A stretch of DNA of 64,000 bases from a virus. The DNA lies in the IMG/VR virus record IMGVR_UViG_3300031837_000008, positions 32,857 through 96,856 of that record; one strand, given 5' to 3'. The first letter of the stretch is position 1. Each line of letters opens with the position of its first letter. The position numbers and the translations under genes were made by a program. Positions 31,699 through 41,097 of the stretch are shown here, one piece after another. The notes below the pieces were generated by a model, which saw only the letters and a list, made by a program, of their open reading frames with translations, was not told the origin of the DNA and did no database searches.

Positions 31699-34600
31699 AT
31701 GCTAAAAGACAAGCTAAGGCCCAAATCGAATTTGGTGGTACCTCAGCACCTGAAGCTCAACCGACGTCTTATGGGTGAGCGCTTCATGCATTTCTACACA
31801 GAAAAATACAGTGGGAGTCCGTCTTTCTTTCTGACTACTTTGTGGGCGTCAACCTTCTTTCCTTCGATTGTTGCAGACCCACGCCGTGGCTCCAGTCGAT
31901 TGTTGGCCGAAAAATTAAGAAAAATAAATCCGAAGACCTATTTATCAATCAACAAAGTAGACGATGCACATATTCCTCATTACGAGGTGTCATTGCCGCT
32001 GGCATCTTTTAGCAAGGACACGTGGGGTGCGCCATTAGCCTTCTTGAAAGACTGGTTTCTGGGTGAGAAAACGCATGGTCCAGAAGCCAACATGCAGCAG
32101 GTTCAAGAGTACAAAGAATTTGCTGAACTTTTGGGTGACGAATCCCTTTCTTTTGTGTCCACAAGAAGTGTCCCGGCAGCTACTGTTATCGCTAACCTGA
32201 AAGACATCAAGGCCACAACTAAACAGGCGTTGCTCAATTGCTTCTTAGAATTAAAAGTCCAAGTTAGAGGACATCTGTACATCATTTTTGCGGACTTCAA
32301 AATAGCTAAGGACGAGGCCGAACAACTAACGACCACCGAGTGGTCTCAGATTCGTGACATCGATATCTATCCATTGATTCTGCACTGGGTAGGTTCAGGC
32401 TTTGGCGAACGAGGACTGCCTAGCACTGCTTCGTTTCCGATTTCGAAAATCGTGTTTGGCTTGCCTCCAGATCACGTTGAATCCGCTCGTACAAATAAGT
32501 ACAATATTTCTATTTCACCTGTTGGCGAACCCGAATTTATTCCTCTAACAGTAGATCGAAATAACGCAATTGTTTATGAAGATCGCTATGCACAGGCCGG
32601 GACTCACAACGATTGTTTTGCTTTATCTACTCTAGCCTCAGCTAACCTAGAATTAGGCTCACAAACTGACGCTAGGACGCAACTCCCACATAACATGGTG
32701 GTGGCCCTTGACTGGGTGAACAACAAATTTTCGTACACCAACACTCAGGGAAACTTGCATGTTGAGGACCTAACACGTCATCGCAAGGCAGATATTTCGC
32801 ACATCCGTGAACTGTTGGACAACCGGTTTATTACGTCAGAAAAAGTAGACTGGTTTGCTCGCATGGGCAAGAGCGCAGGCATTGATCCCAATTTCTTTCG
32901 TTCATGCATTCAAGATTCGGATTTTGAGGGCCTAGCCCTAGAGCCGCAGCTTCAACATACATTTGATAGTGCGGCCGGTCCACAAGACTGGTTTAAAGCA
33001 TCTGTGGTACTTCATCAAAGATATGAAGATCGATCATCAATTAAGTTTTCCGAAATAAGCGAAACAGGTTTCGGGCCATTCAGATCATTGGCCCGGTATT
33101 TCGCTATCCTTGAAACAGCTATCAATGAAAACCTGGAGGCCGTGTACACGAAATGGAGTGTAGCCTCTGTTACTGAAATGCTGCCCTGGCTAACCCTGAT
33201 TGCTAAATATGCATCACGGATGGAATGGGTACGCACCAATGATGAGGCCAATCGGTATGCAGCAATTAATCAGGGTGTTGATCCTGATTGGGAAATTCCA
33301 GCTATTCCGTTGCTGGCTCCGAATATTGGGTTCTTGCCGCATCAAAAGAAAGTACGCAATTTACTGAAGGACAGTCCTGACCTAGCAATTCTACCCGTAC
33401 AAGCAGGGGGTGGAAAAAGTTTACTTCTTATCACCGACATATTGTACGAAATTAAAGAAAATTCAAATGATCCTTACATTGTTTTGTGCCCAGGTCATTT
33501 GGTATCGAACTACGTAAAAGAAGTTGCGTACTTTACTAACGGACAACTGAACGTATTGGCTATCACCAATTCTGCCATACGCCAGTTGGGATTCGCACGT
33601 CTGCAGACCCTGTTTGAGCAGGCACCACGTAACACCGTGGTGTTTGTTGCCTATGACACCCTGAGCTACGTGCCCAAGGGTTTCAATCGAATAATTAATT
33701 ACGGAACGACCCCGATCCAGGTATTTCCTGTCATTGATTTCTTGCGTCAATTCGACTTCGGTTATTCAGCCTTAGACGAGGCCCATCGCGTCAAGAATAA
33801 TACGGCGCGTACACGTGCAGCCATGATGTTGATCACAGACATTCCAAAGAAACGACTGGCGTCCGGAACCATGGTTCACGATTCGCCATCGGATTTAGCC
33901 CTCCAAATTATGGCTCTGGACCCAACGCTTTTTGGATCACGTGAGAACTTCAATAATACTTATGGCTTGATCGTCAAAAGTGACCGTGTAGTTGAATGGA
34001 AGCCTGGTGCCCAGGTCCAGATCATGCTTAAAATCAGATCCCGGATTGTAGAGGCCAGGGCTATGCGCAAGGAGTGGGCTGCATTATTGCCGTCCAAGCG
34101 CGAATGGATTGGTGGTGTGACTCTGACACCTAATCAGCAGAGCGTATACAACGATTTGCTGGCTGGCGCACTAAAGAAAATGCAAGAGGACTCGATCAAG
34201 GGTTCAAGGAAAAAGGCGCTGGCCTTGCGTAAATTCTTTGCCCAAGACGTCGAGGGCGAGGCACCTGAGGACTTTGACTACGATAATCCAGTAGACGAAG
34301 ACTCAGGTGAGTTGACAGAGACTGCGATCATGCCTTATCTAGCAACTCTAGAACAATTCATCATTGCGCCGGGAAAGATCGCACCTGATCAACTACAGGG
34401 TGAAGATGCAATTAGCCCTAAGGTTCTAGCTATTCTTGAACGTGTACGCTTGCATATTTTCGGTGGCTTAATTACGGACCCTGATACTGGCGAGAAAGTC
34501 CAATACGGACCTTTTCCCGGCAAGGTCCTGATCTTCACCAACAACATTATTTCTGCTGAAGAAATCTATGAACTGGCAGGCCCAGAATTAAAAGAGTGCG

Positions 34601-36357
34601 GAATACTATATAAGGCTCATCGTAAGATCGAGGATGGCGCTAAGTACGAAAAGATTAAGACCATTCGATGGATGGCGGGTGTAGAGGCGTCCATGAATGA
34701 AGGTCTCAATTTTCAGCATTCAGACCGATTGATCAGATGTGAAAGTCCGTGGAACCCAGGTACATTGGAACAAGGTAATTCTCGTATCGATAGACCGGAA
34801 CTCAAGAAAGAAGAATTCCGCAAAGAAATCTTCTTTGACACTGTGGTTGCTGATCGCACGATTGACATCACGAAAAGCGCACGCTTAATTTCGAAGGTAA
34901 TTGCAGCTGCTAAGTTTGAGAACGCGGACAACGCTGAGTATTCCACTATTCCTGATGTACCAACTATCAGCATGACTATTGACTCAATTATCGAGTTCAA
35001 TAGTTGGGTGGCCCTAGGCCCAGATAATCCAGGACTATTGGACTATGCAAAGGCACAAGCTGTTTATGTGAAGGTACGTGATGAGGACTACCGTCAGTAC
35101 AAAGAGGACTACATCGCTAAGTATGGCAAGGCCCCAGCTCTAGAATTAATTCCTGTTGCTGAGGCACCCGCAGATACCAAGTTACTGACTAGCACGGTCT
35201 ATACTCCGGGGATGAATTTGTTTGGGGCCGAAGCTCTAGGTCTTATTCGTATTGACGAATTCCTCAATCTGAATACCAATATTGACTCAGACTCCGATGA
35301 CGATGACGAGAATGAATTCTCTGATGACTCGGGTAGCGATCAGGTCTCGATTGAACGCAAACAGAAAGCACAGGAACTCAAACACAGACTAGTCCACACG
35401 GAATATGGCAACGGCTATATTTCGAAATGTGCTCCTAACAATGCGCTGATTACGATTGATCTGCTCAACAGCTATTCCGTGCAGACCCACAAGTCTCAAG
35501 TGTTCTTGCTTGCTCCTGATTCAGTGGCCCACGACACTAGAGAACAATTATTGACTTTAGTTGGCGATTTTCCTGTCACTCGTTCGATTAACACCTTGGC
35601 TACATCTTGGAAGCCTTCCAAAGGATTAGCAGCAAAAATTAAGAAGCAAGAGACCAAGATCAAAGTTCGCGAGTACAAAGTCCGTGAGCGCCAGCGTAAA
35701 GCCGACACCACTATTCGCCTAGAATTCGTGGTTGCCAATGGCTTCTTGGGCATTGACTACGTGATGACCAATAGTAGTCAGGCTGCAATTCAATTGTTGA
35801 CTAAGTGTGGCTTGCGACCCATGTCTGACTTTTATTATTCTGAGGTCAAGAATGCTGCGGCCCTAAGAAATCAATTCAAACTCTGGCGTCAGAAGGGGCT
35901 GACTCCTGATCCGTCGGTCTACAAAAACGGTGTGCGGGAATCCCTCCAAGCTATGTTGCATCTTTTAGTCGAGGAAGAAGTTTCTGACCATGAATCCGTG
36001 GTCAAAGCTTTATCTAAATCAAAGACGGTGAATTTCTATCAATTGCAGCACAAACCGAATAACGATAAACACGTTTACAAGCCTTATCCGATGATCCAGA
36101 ACGGCGTACCTTACTTGGTATTACCGGCAGTAGGCCAAGCAGGTACGAAGGCTGCTATGCGATTTAAACGACCAACCTATGAATGGCACAAGAGCGAGTC
36201 CACCATGTCATTTTACGGCTCAGTAAAAGAAGTGCGGGACGTCGTGCGTAAAATAGTGGCCCTAGGTATGACCATAACTAATGCTAAATCGCTGTCCAGA
36301 GAATTCAATAAGTTACGAAAATTGAAATTTCGCCAAACTGAAAACAACACAATTTAA
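31699..36357 (+). CDS. Giant SNF2-like helicase/ATPase
   Basis: 1552 residues. A large N-terminal region of unknown fold is followed by a helicase core: Walker A QAGGGKS (about 570), DEAH Walker B (ALDEAHRVKN, about 690), ASGTMVHDSPSDL (motif III region), and the C-terminal lobe motif NEGLNFQHSDRLI...EQGNSRIDR (about 1010-1030). The order and spacing are those of SF2/SNF2-type translocases. A further 500-residue C-terminal part includes an acidic stretch (DSDSDDDDENEFSDDSGSD). The position among virion genes, rather than in the replication block, suggests a packaged or assembly-linked DNA translocase. It has its own promoter. Confidence 0.85.
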   Translation: MLKDKLRPKSNLVVPQHLKLNRRLMGERFMHFYTEKYSGSPSFFLTTLWASTFFPSIVADPRRGSSRLLAEKLRKINPKTYLSINKVDDAHIPHYEVSLPLASFSKDTWGAPLAFLKDWFLGEKTHGPEANMQQVQEYKEFAELLGDESLSFVSTRSVPAATVIANLKDIKATTKQALLNCFLELKVQVRGHLYIIFADFKIAKDEAEQLTTTEWSQIRDIDIYPLILHWVGSGFGERGLPSTASFPISKIVFGLPPDHVESARTNKYNISISPVGEPEFIPLTVDRNNAIVYEDRYAQAGTHNDCFALSTLASANLELGSQTDARTQLPHNMVVALDWVNNKFSYTNTQGNLHVEDLTRHRKADISHIRELLDNRFITSEKVDWFARMGKSAGIDPNFFRSCIQDSDFEGLALEPQLQHTFDSAAGPQDWFKASVVLHQRYEDRSSIKFSEISETGFGPFRSLARYFAILETAINENLEAVYTKWSVASVTEMLPWLTLIAKYASRMEWVRTNDEANRYAAINQGVDPDWEIPAIPLLAPNIGFLPHQKKVRNLLKDSPDLAILPVQAGGGKSLLLITDILYEIKENSNDPYIVLCPGHLVSNYVKEVAYFTNGQLNVLAITNSAIRQLGFARLQTLFEQAPRNTVVFVAYDTLSYVPKGFNRIINYGTTPIQVFPVIDFLRQFDFGYSALDEAHRVKNNTARTRAAMMLITDIPKKRLASGTMVHDSPSDLALQIMALDPTLFGSRENFNNTYGLIVKSDRVVEWKPGAQVQIMLKIRSRIVEARAMRKEWAALLPSKREWIGGVTLTPNQQSVYNDLLAGALKKMQEDSIKGSRKKALALRKFFAQDVEGEAPEDFDYDNPVDEDSGELTETAIMPYLATLEQFIIAPGKIAPDQLQGEDAISPKVLAILERVRLHIFGGLITDPDTGEKVQYGPFPGKVLIFTNNIISAEEIYELAGPELKECGILYKAHRKIEDGAKYEKIKTIRWMAGVEASMNEGLNFQHSDRLIRCESPWNPGTLEQGNSRIDRPELKKEEFRKEIFFDTVVADRTIDITKSARLISKVIAAAKFENADNAEYSTIPDVPTISMTIDSIIEFNSWVALGPDNPGLLDYAKAQAVYVKVRDEDYRQYKEDYIAKYGKAPALELIPVAEAPADTKLLTSTVYTPGMNLFGAEALGLIRIDEFLNLNTNIDSDSDDDDENEFSDDSGSDQVSIERKQKAQELKHRLVHTEYGNGYISKCAPNNALITIDLLNSYSVQTHKSQVFLLAPDSVAHDTREQLLTLVGDFPVTRSINTLATSWKPSKGLAAKIKKQETKIKVREYKVRERQRKADTTIRLEFVVANGFLGIDYVMTNSSQAAIQLLTKCGLRPMSDFYYSEVKNAAALRNQFKLWRQKGLTPDPSVYKNGVRESLQAMLHLLVEEEVSDHESVVKALSKSKTVNFYQLQHKPNNDKHVYKPYPMIQNGVPYLVLPAVGQAGTKAAMRFKRPTYEWHKSESTMSFYGSVKEVRDVVRKIVALGMTITNAKSLSREFNKLRKLKFRQTENNTI

Positions 36358-36401
36358 TTGTAGCGCTGTTCATGAATCCATTCTTCACCTAGGAGCTATA
36401 C

Positions 36402-36899
36402 ATGAGTTTCAATATCTCAAAAATTAAAGCAGCATTGACTGAGGCTGGTCACGTGGTTACCGAGGGCGCGGAATTGGCGCACAAAGATATGCTTGAACTC
36501 TATGACTGGGCTTATTTGCATCTTGGGCTTTCCAAGAAACAGGTTCAATATGGTCTGGCTTATCCCTCGACAATCACCAAGGATTTTCCAGGCCACCCGC
36601 AGGCAGAAACTACTGCTGGTGCACAAGTTGCTGGTCCTAAAGTTGAGGCTCCTGCGGCAGCGCCGGTAACTCCAGTCCCTGCTGTTGAGGCATCAACTAT
36701 TACGGATTCAGCACCCGTTGCTGAACCTGTAGTTACCGAAGTTGTTGCACCGGCTGTAGAGCAGACGCCAGTGATTGAGACTGTTGCTGAACCTACGCCA
36801 GAGGCAGTAACTGAAGTTGCAGCACCAGCTACAGAAAGTATTCCGGTTGTAGAACAATCAACACAAACAATCGAACCCGAAGTTACGCCACAACCCTAA
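36402..36899 (+). CDS. Structural-type protein with Pro/Ala/Val/Glu tail
   Basis: 165 residues. Residues 1-60 (SKIKAALTEAG ... VQYGLAYPSTI) form a helical module shared with the 28723 protein; residues about 75-165 are a low-complexity PAVE-type repeat (TEVVAP, VEQTPV, AEPTPEAVTEVAAP). Such extended tails occur on decoration or linker proteins. AGGAGCTATAC is the ribosome site. Confidence 0.6.
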   Translation: MSFNISKIKAALTEAGHVVTEGAELAHKDMLELYDWAYLHLGLSKKQVQYGLAYPSTITKDFPGHPQAETTAGAQVAGPKVEAPAAAPVTPVPAVEASTITDSAPVAEPVVTEVVAPAVEQTPVIETVAEPTPEAVTEVAAPATESIPVVEQSTQTIEPEVTPQP

Positions 36900-36914
36900 G
36901 TCAAAGGATGAATC

Positions 36915-37307
36915 ATGGTTGCCAAAGTAATTAGCAATCGGTCAGCCTATTTCAAAGGTGGAGCCGATGGTATTGGCATCAGCAACCAACCTGACGGAAT
37001 TATTAGTTGGGTTGGCGCTGTTGGCAAGGCCGGAGACGTAGCTTATTTCACGGCCGCGTCCTGTACTTCAAATAATAAATTGTTTCAGGGTTACGCTTTT
37101 CAATCGACTGGTGGCTGTACCGTGGACTTCACCTTGCAGAACGCGGGATTAGCTGCCAATCCTGATCCAGCGGTCCAGGCCTCCGTTAAATGGGCTAACA
37201 CGCTGACGGTTCCTGCAGATACGATTGTTCAACCAACAATTAATTTATTCTCGTGTATTCGGGTTACGTGGACTGAAGCTGGTGAGTTCTACGTAGTATC
37301 TCATTGA
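36915..37307 (+). CDS. Small beta-rich virion protein
   Basis: 130 residues, Gly/Ala/Thr-rich with several aromatic residues and four cysteines, predicted as a beta sandwich. Located between the tail-like protein and the prohead protease; a capsid decoration protein is likely by position, not by family. AAAGGATGAATC precedes the ATG. Confidence 0.5.
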   Translation: MVAKVISNRSAYFKGGADGIGISNQPDGIISWVGAVGKAGDVAYFTAASCTSNNKLFQGYAFQSTGGCTVDFTLQNAGLAANPDPAVQASVKWANTLTVPADTIVQPTINLFSCIRVTWTEAGEFYVVSH

Positions 37308-37314
37308 GGTCTAT

Positions 37315-38220
37315 ATGGCTAACCTTCAGGTACCAAAATCATTTCTGAGTGCCCGTGCCAGTGTCAGTGTCAGTGCCCACCAAAAGCTTAGTGTTGCTAA
37401 ATACCAGCATCAAGTTACAGCCGATACTGTGCCTCTAGAACGCACGTTAGAAACCAACTCAGTAGATAACCTTCAGCGATCAATCGAAACGTTTGAAGCT
37501 GAAAAAGAAATGGCGCGAATTAGTGAACTGGATTACGCAACATGGCTACCCTTCTGTGCTCCGGTCTACAAAATTTCGCCCCGTATTGAAGACTACATAT
37601 TGGTCCGGACTATTATATGTCCATCCGATCTTCCTAATCGAAACGGCATTGCATTTCCGCGTTCCGAATTAGTAAGATTTCAACCACCACCAATAAACAG
37701 ATTGTCTTATAAGGCCTGGGTAGGTTGCCCGATCCATGAGGAACATTCCAATGAGGACTGCTCCACGGCACATGGAGTTATCTTTGACGCATCTTTCAAT
37801 AAAGTCCAGGGTTATGGGAATGGAAAACTGTGGAAAGTGATGGGTCTTTTAGGCATTGATAAAAATAAGTATCCGGACATTGCTCAACAGGTTTTAGATG
37901 GAACAATTAATACTTATTCTATGGGTGCTCTAGTCGATAGTTTTACCTGCGGTTATTGCGGAACCGTTTGCTCTAAGGACAGACGTTGCTCACATACTTC
38001 AGGTACGGACAACGTCAATTGGAAACGCTATCAAGATTATGATGGCTCATCGCATTTAGCATTTTTGAATGCTCACGGAATAAGTCCGATAGAGTGTTCC
38101 ATTGTTCGGGATCCAGCTTGGGCGTCAGCCCTTTCAGATTGGGTTGAGTATCCTTGGACGTCAGAAGTAAAAGCAGATTTAGATGTCCCTGGAAGTTCAA
38201 AACCTCAGCAGTTTTTATAG
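37315..38220 (+). CDS. Putative prohead (head maturation) protease
   Basis: 301 residues. Key blocks are GCPIHEEHSNEDCSTAHG with the likely catalytic His, INTYSMGALVDSFTCGYCG with the likely catalytic Ser in YSMG and a C-x-x-C, then CSKDRRCSH that would complete a zinc site, and GISPIECSIVRDPAW near the end. This His...SMG...CxxC...CSH order is what I recall from head proteases of large myoviruses related to T4 gp21. It would cleave scaffold and capsid precursors, and precedes scaffold and capsid genes as usual. A terminator follows. Confidence 0.65.
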   Translation: MANLQVPKSFLSARASVSVSAHQKLSVAKYQHQVTADTVPLERTLETNSVDNLQRSIETFEAEKEMARISELDYATWLPFCAPVYKISPRIEDYILVRTIICPSDLPNRNGIAFPRSELVRFQPPPINRLSYKAWVGCPIHEEHSNEDCSTAHGVIFDASFNKVQGYGNGKLWKVMGLLGIDKNKYPDIAQQVLDGTINTYSMGALVDSFTCGYCGTVCSKDRRCSHTSGTDNVNWKRYQDYDGSSHLAFLNAHGISPIECSIVRDPAWASALSDWVEYPWTSEVKADLDVPGSSKPQQFL

Positions 38221-38237
38221 TTTTAATTAGCAGTATA

Positions 38238-38279
38238 AAAGCCACCCTTTTCTTAAATGAAATCGGTGGCTTTCTTTTT
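38238..38279 (+). terminator. Rho-independent terminator
   Basis: AAAGCCACC (38238-38246) pairs perfectly with GGTGGCTTT (38265-38273), followed by CTTTTTG. Confidence 0.85.
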
Positions 38280-38547
38280 GTCCTCAATGCGTTATTAACT
38301 CTTCACTCCTCACTCTTCAATTTCCAGTATTTAATTATAAATACTCGGCACCCACATTCGTCCTACAGCTTAATTAATAATTATTCGTAGTTATTAATTA
38401 AATTTAAAATCCAGTTATCAATCCCCAGCATTTGTAATTCAAATTCCGATTCTTAATTCCGCACATACGTTAATTTTACTGTATGTGAGATTATTAGGAC
38501 GCGCGTCATTGTAATCCCTACATATTAACTTTTGAGCGAGGAACACT
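38280..38547 (+). promoter_or_regulatory. AT-rich region upstream of the scaffold gene
   Basis: A 268-nt gap with many TTAATTA words and no ORF of significance. At 38336-38343 TATAAATA is identical to the T4 late promoter core. At 38462-38487 lies a hairpin CACATAC...GTATGTG with a 12-nt loop. The region most likely carries a strong late promoter for the scaffold-capsid genes and perhaps an mRNA-stabilising hairpin. Confidence 0.4.
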
Positions 38548-40191
38548 ATGACCATCGGTACCAAGCGGAAAGTCGAAGCTGAAGCCCAGTCTAGCACCAG
38601 CACGCATTTTCCAAATAACACGACGAAGCCCGCTGACGATAATGGTCAACAGGCTTTGAACCATCAAGTGCCGGAAACTCTGACTGATCCGGAGGACGAC
38701 GAAGGCGGTTCTACACACTTCAATAACAACGAAGAATACAACAAGAAATCGAAGATGAACAACGGGGGTCGAACCACGGCAGCGGCTAAGCCGGGTAAAA
38801 CTAAACCAGTTCCTCTGTCGAAGGTTTCGCCCAAGAAACATCCTGCGCAAGCCAGATTGGACGCTGATGATGCAGCTGATGAAGTTGATCTAGATACGGT
38901 TAAAGGTCCCGATGCTGATGCTAATTTTAAAGCCGGTGGTCCTGATTCTGGAACCTTGAAAGCCAATAAAGTTAAGGCTGACAACGATCCGAATGTACCG
39001 GGCCAGCAAGCAACCACTAATCTTCCGAATGCAGTTGATCCTGCTGCCGGTTATTTGACGGTTGGCTCAGATGCAGACACTGACACTGAAGATTCGGATG
39101 ATACGGAGGAAGCAGATGAAGTCGATGCCGATTTCGATAACGAGGAAGTCGAATTGAAAGACGGTGACAATCCTCAATCGCTGTTGGAAGTTGATGATAA
39201 CTGGGACGCCGGTGACGCCGAAGAAGTTAATTCGGAGTTTGACGACGAAGACGACACGGACACGGACACTGAAGATTCGGATGAGCTTGAAGTTGCACCC
39301 GTTGCTGATAAAGCAGACAACGTAGCCTTGTTGGACGTAGATGGTACGGATGATGAAGGCGACGACGTTGTATTCGCTACTGTGGGGACCCGAGTTCACG
39401 CAATTAAAGCTAATCGTATTGTTGCATCTCTGGGCAAAAAAGTAGCTGTAAAAGCGGGTCATGGCGACATGTATTTGTCGGATCAATTCCAGGAAGTAAC
39501 TGAAGTTGAGATGCAAAAACATGGCTTGCGTGCGGGCTTGAAAAAGATGGGATTTGTACTGGCCACCGTCAACGTAGGTTCTCAAGAAGTACTGAACAAA
39601 CGTGTTGAGGCTAAAGCCGCTAAATTGACAGCTGCCGTTCGTCGTTCTAATCAAGTTTCTAACGATGCCCTGAATCAATGCTTGGCAATTGCTGCTGTTG
39701 GCATCAACAAACAGTACTTCAAGGATACGCGCAATGAACTGCGTGCAGCCCTAGAAGAAGAATTGCAGGCTGCAGGTGTTCGCGGTGGCGTGTCGTTAGT
39801 TCGTCGGGTATTTGCTAGCTACGGTGTGGATTACGCTAAATCGATTCTCACTGTTGCTAACAAACTTTCGGGCTTGCCTGAAGTTCAACGTAATGCATTT
39901 GCATCTGCCTTGGACATGACTAGCGATGAAGCAGGCACCAGCACTGATGACGAAGAAGACTTGTTCGGTGACTCGGCTAGCCCGGATTTTCAATCGGAAT
40001 TCGCTGCTGGTGATTCTGATGACGAGTTCAACGATGAATTTGCAGAAGAACAGGCCCCCAACACGGTTCAAGCAGCGCTGTTGCGTGGACCGATTCATCG
40101 CCGTATCAACGAAGTAAAGGCAAGCTCAACCGGTTATTCGGTAAATGCTGCGGCCGTGCTTTCGGGTAAAGCTCCTTTGCCTTTTGCTTAA
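38548..40191 (+). CDS. Acidic prohead scaffold/core protein
   Basis: 547 residues. The N-terminal 280 residues are low-complexity and very acidic (TDTEDSDDTEEADEVDADFDNE), interrupted by Lys/Pro stretches. The following 170 residues (VHAIKANRIVASLGKKVAVKAG to KLSGLPEVQRNAF) are a helical domain, then a second acidic run and a basic C-terminus ending GKAPLPFA. Acidic, helical, cleavable core proteins next to protease and capsid genes are typical scaffolds of large myoviruses. GAGCGAGGAACACT precedes the ATG. Confidence 0.65.
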   Translation: MTIGTKRKVEAEAQSSTSTHFPNNTTKPADDNGQQALNHQVPETLTDPEDDEGGSTHFNNNEEYNKKSKMNNGGRTTAAAKPGKTKPVPLSKVSPKKHPAQARLDADDAADEVDLDTVKGPDADANFKAGGPDSGTLKANKVKADNDPNVPGQQATTNLPNAVDPAAGYLTVGSDADTDTEDSDDTEEADEVDADFDNEEVELKDGDNPQSLLEVDDNWDAGDAEEVNSEFDDEDDTDTDTEDSDELEVAPVADKADNVALLDVDGTDDEGDDVVFATVGTRVHAIKANRIVASLGKKVAVKAGHGDMYLSDQFQEVTEVEMQKHGLRAGLKKMGFVLATVNVGSQEVLNKRVEAKAAKLTAAVRRSNQVSNDALNQCLAIAAVGINKQYFKDTRNELRAALEEELQAAGVRGGVSLVRRVFASYGVDYAKSILTVANKLSGLPEVQRNAFASALDMTSDEAGTSTDDEEDLFGDSASPDFQSEFAAGDSDDEFNDEFAEEQAPNTVQAALLRGPIHRRINEVKASSTGYSVNAAAVLSGKAPLPFA

Positions 40192-40231
40192 TCCTAAGTC
40201 TAAGTTCACACAATCCTTAATTTAATGGTGA

Positions 40232-40269
40232 CGGGAACTTAATTAACACTTCAAGTTTTATAGTTCCCG
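40232..40269 (+). terminator. Hairpin between scaffold and next gene
   Basis: CGGGAACT (40232-40239) pairs with AGTTCCCG (40262-40269) around a 22-nt AT-rich loop. No T tract follows, so this may be a processing or stabilising hairpin rather than a terminator. Confidence 0.45.
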
Positions 40270-40310
40270 CTGCCTAATTATTTACAAATTCCAAACAGGA
40301 GTTTCACATC

Positions 40311-41012
40311 ATGAGCTTGTATTTTCCAGGAACTCGACTCTCCGATTCGACCGAGATGCTGACTGCACCCGGCGCAATCTTTTTGGCTGAAGGCCAGGCC
40401 TTGGTTCGTACTCAAGGTAATACTTCGGCCGGTGTTTTGGTATCGACGGGTACCGCATCTGATATTTTCCAAGGGTTCGTTGTTGCCGGTACCTCGGCCT
40501 TGCCTTTCCCTGAATCGTATTACAACAAAGTAGAACAATTCCTGGTTCCGTCGACGGGGGCAATTACGTTGAGCCTGACGCCGGTTTCTGGTCAGGTTTT
40601 CGTATTCGACGTTACGGCTAATGCTCCGGTTACTAGCCCGACGGTTGTTGGTAATCAGGTCACGGGCCTGACCGCTGGTGACACGGTGAACGTTACCTAC
40701 AAGTACAGCCTGACCATTGTTCAAGAACGGGCCTTGTTTGGTGATGTTCAACCGGGTGGTTACAGCGGTGCCTACGTGGGTCAAATCGGCGTTGCTACTC
40801 GCGGTGTCATCTTCACCTCGGAATTCGATGCTTCGCAAAACTGGGCTGCTGCGGGTTCGACTACTGCTACGCAATTGGCCTTGGGTGCGAGTGGTCAAGT
40901 TACTTTGGCTAACACTACTGCTGGCCCGAATGTGGGTATTCCTGGTTCGGTTATTGCTGTTCCGGGTCAAGACTATCCGTGGTTGGGTATTGAGTTCTCG
41001 GCCTCGAATTGA
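40311..41012 (+). CDS. Virion structural protein, possibly capsid decoration
   Basis: 233 residues, Thr/Val/Gly/Ala-rich beta protein without Cys or tag. It sits between scaffold and major capsid genes, and codon use is strongly regular, as in highly expressed late genes. Head decoration or vertex protein is the best guess from position. AACAGGAGTTTCACATC provides a strong ribosome site. Confidence 0.55.
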   Translation: MSLYFPGTRLSDSTEMLTAPGAIFLAEGQALVRTQGNTSAGVLVSTGTASDIFQGFVVAGTSALPFPESYYNKVEQFLVPSTGAITLSLTPVSGQVFVFDVTANAPVTSPTVVGNQVTGLTAGDTVNVTYKYSLTIVQERALFGDVQPGGYSGAYVGQIGVATRGVIFTSEFDASQNWAAAGSTTATQLALGASGQVTLANTTAGPNVGIPGSVIAVPGQDYPWLGIEFSASN

Positions 41013-41032
41013 TAACTAGTTAAGAACAAATT

Positions 41033-41070
41033 TAGGATCACTAAGGTTAATCATTTAATTAGTGGTCCTA
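41033..41070 (+). terminator. Hairpin upstream of the capsid gene
   Basis: TAGGATCACTAA (41033-41044) pairs with TTAGTGGTCCTA (41059-41070), 12 pairs with one G-T wobble. It lies 28 nt before the major capsid gene. No T tract follows, so an mRNA-stabilising or processing function is likely. Confidence 0.5.
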
Positions 41071-41097
41071 ACTTAAACAAAATAACGGAGTATTAAG

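Noticed and set aside
36402-36899. KIKAALTEAG in the 36402 protein as another AAxRL tag
   Set aside because: The Arg-Leu part is missing; the sequence belongs to the module shared with the 28723 protein.
39067-39678. Long minus-strand open frame antisense to the scaffold gene
   Set aside because: It arises from the acidic repeat codons (GAA/GAT) of the scaffold read backwards and encodes an unlikely Phe/Ile/Val-rich sequence with no ribosome site.
40278-40970. Long minus-strand open frame antisense to the 40311-41012 structural gene
   Set aside because: It is a shadow of strongly biased codon use in a highly expressed gene; its product is Arg/Asn/Ser-rich and without a ribosome site.
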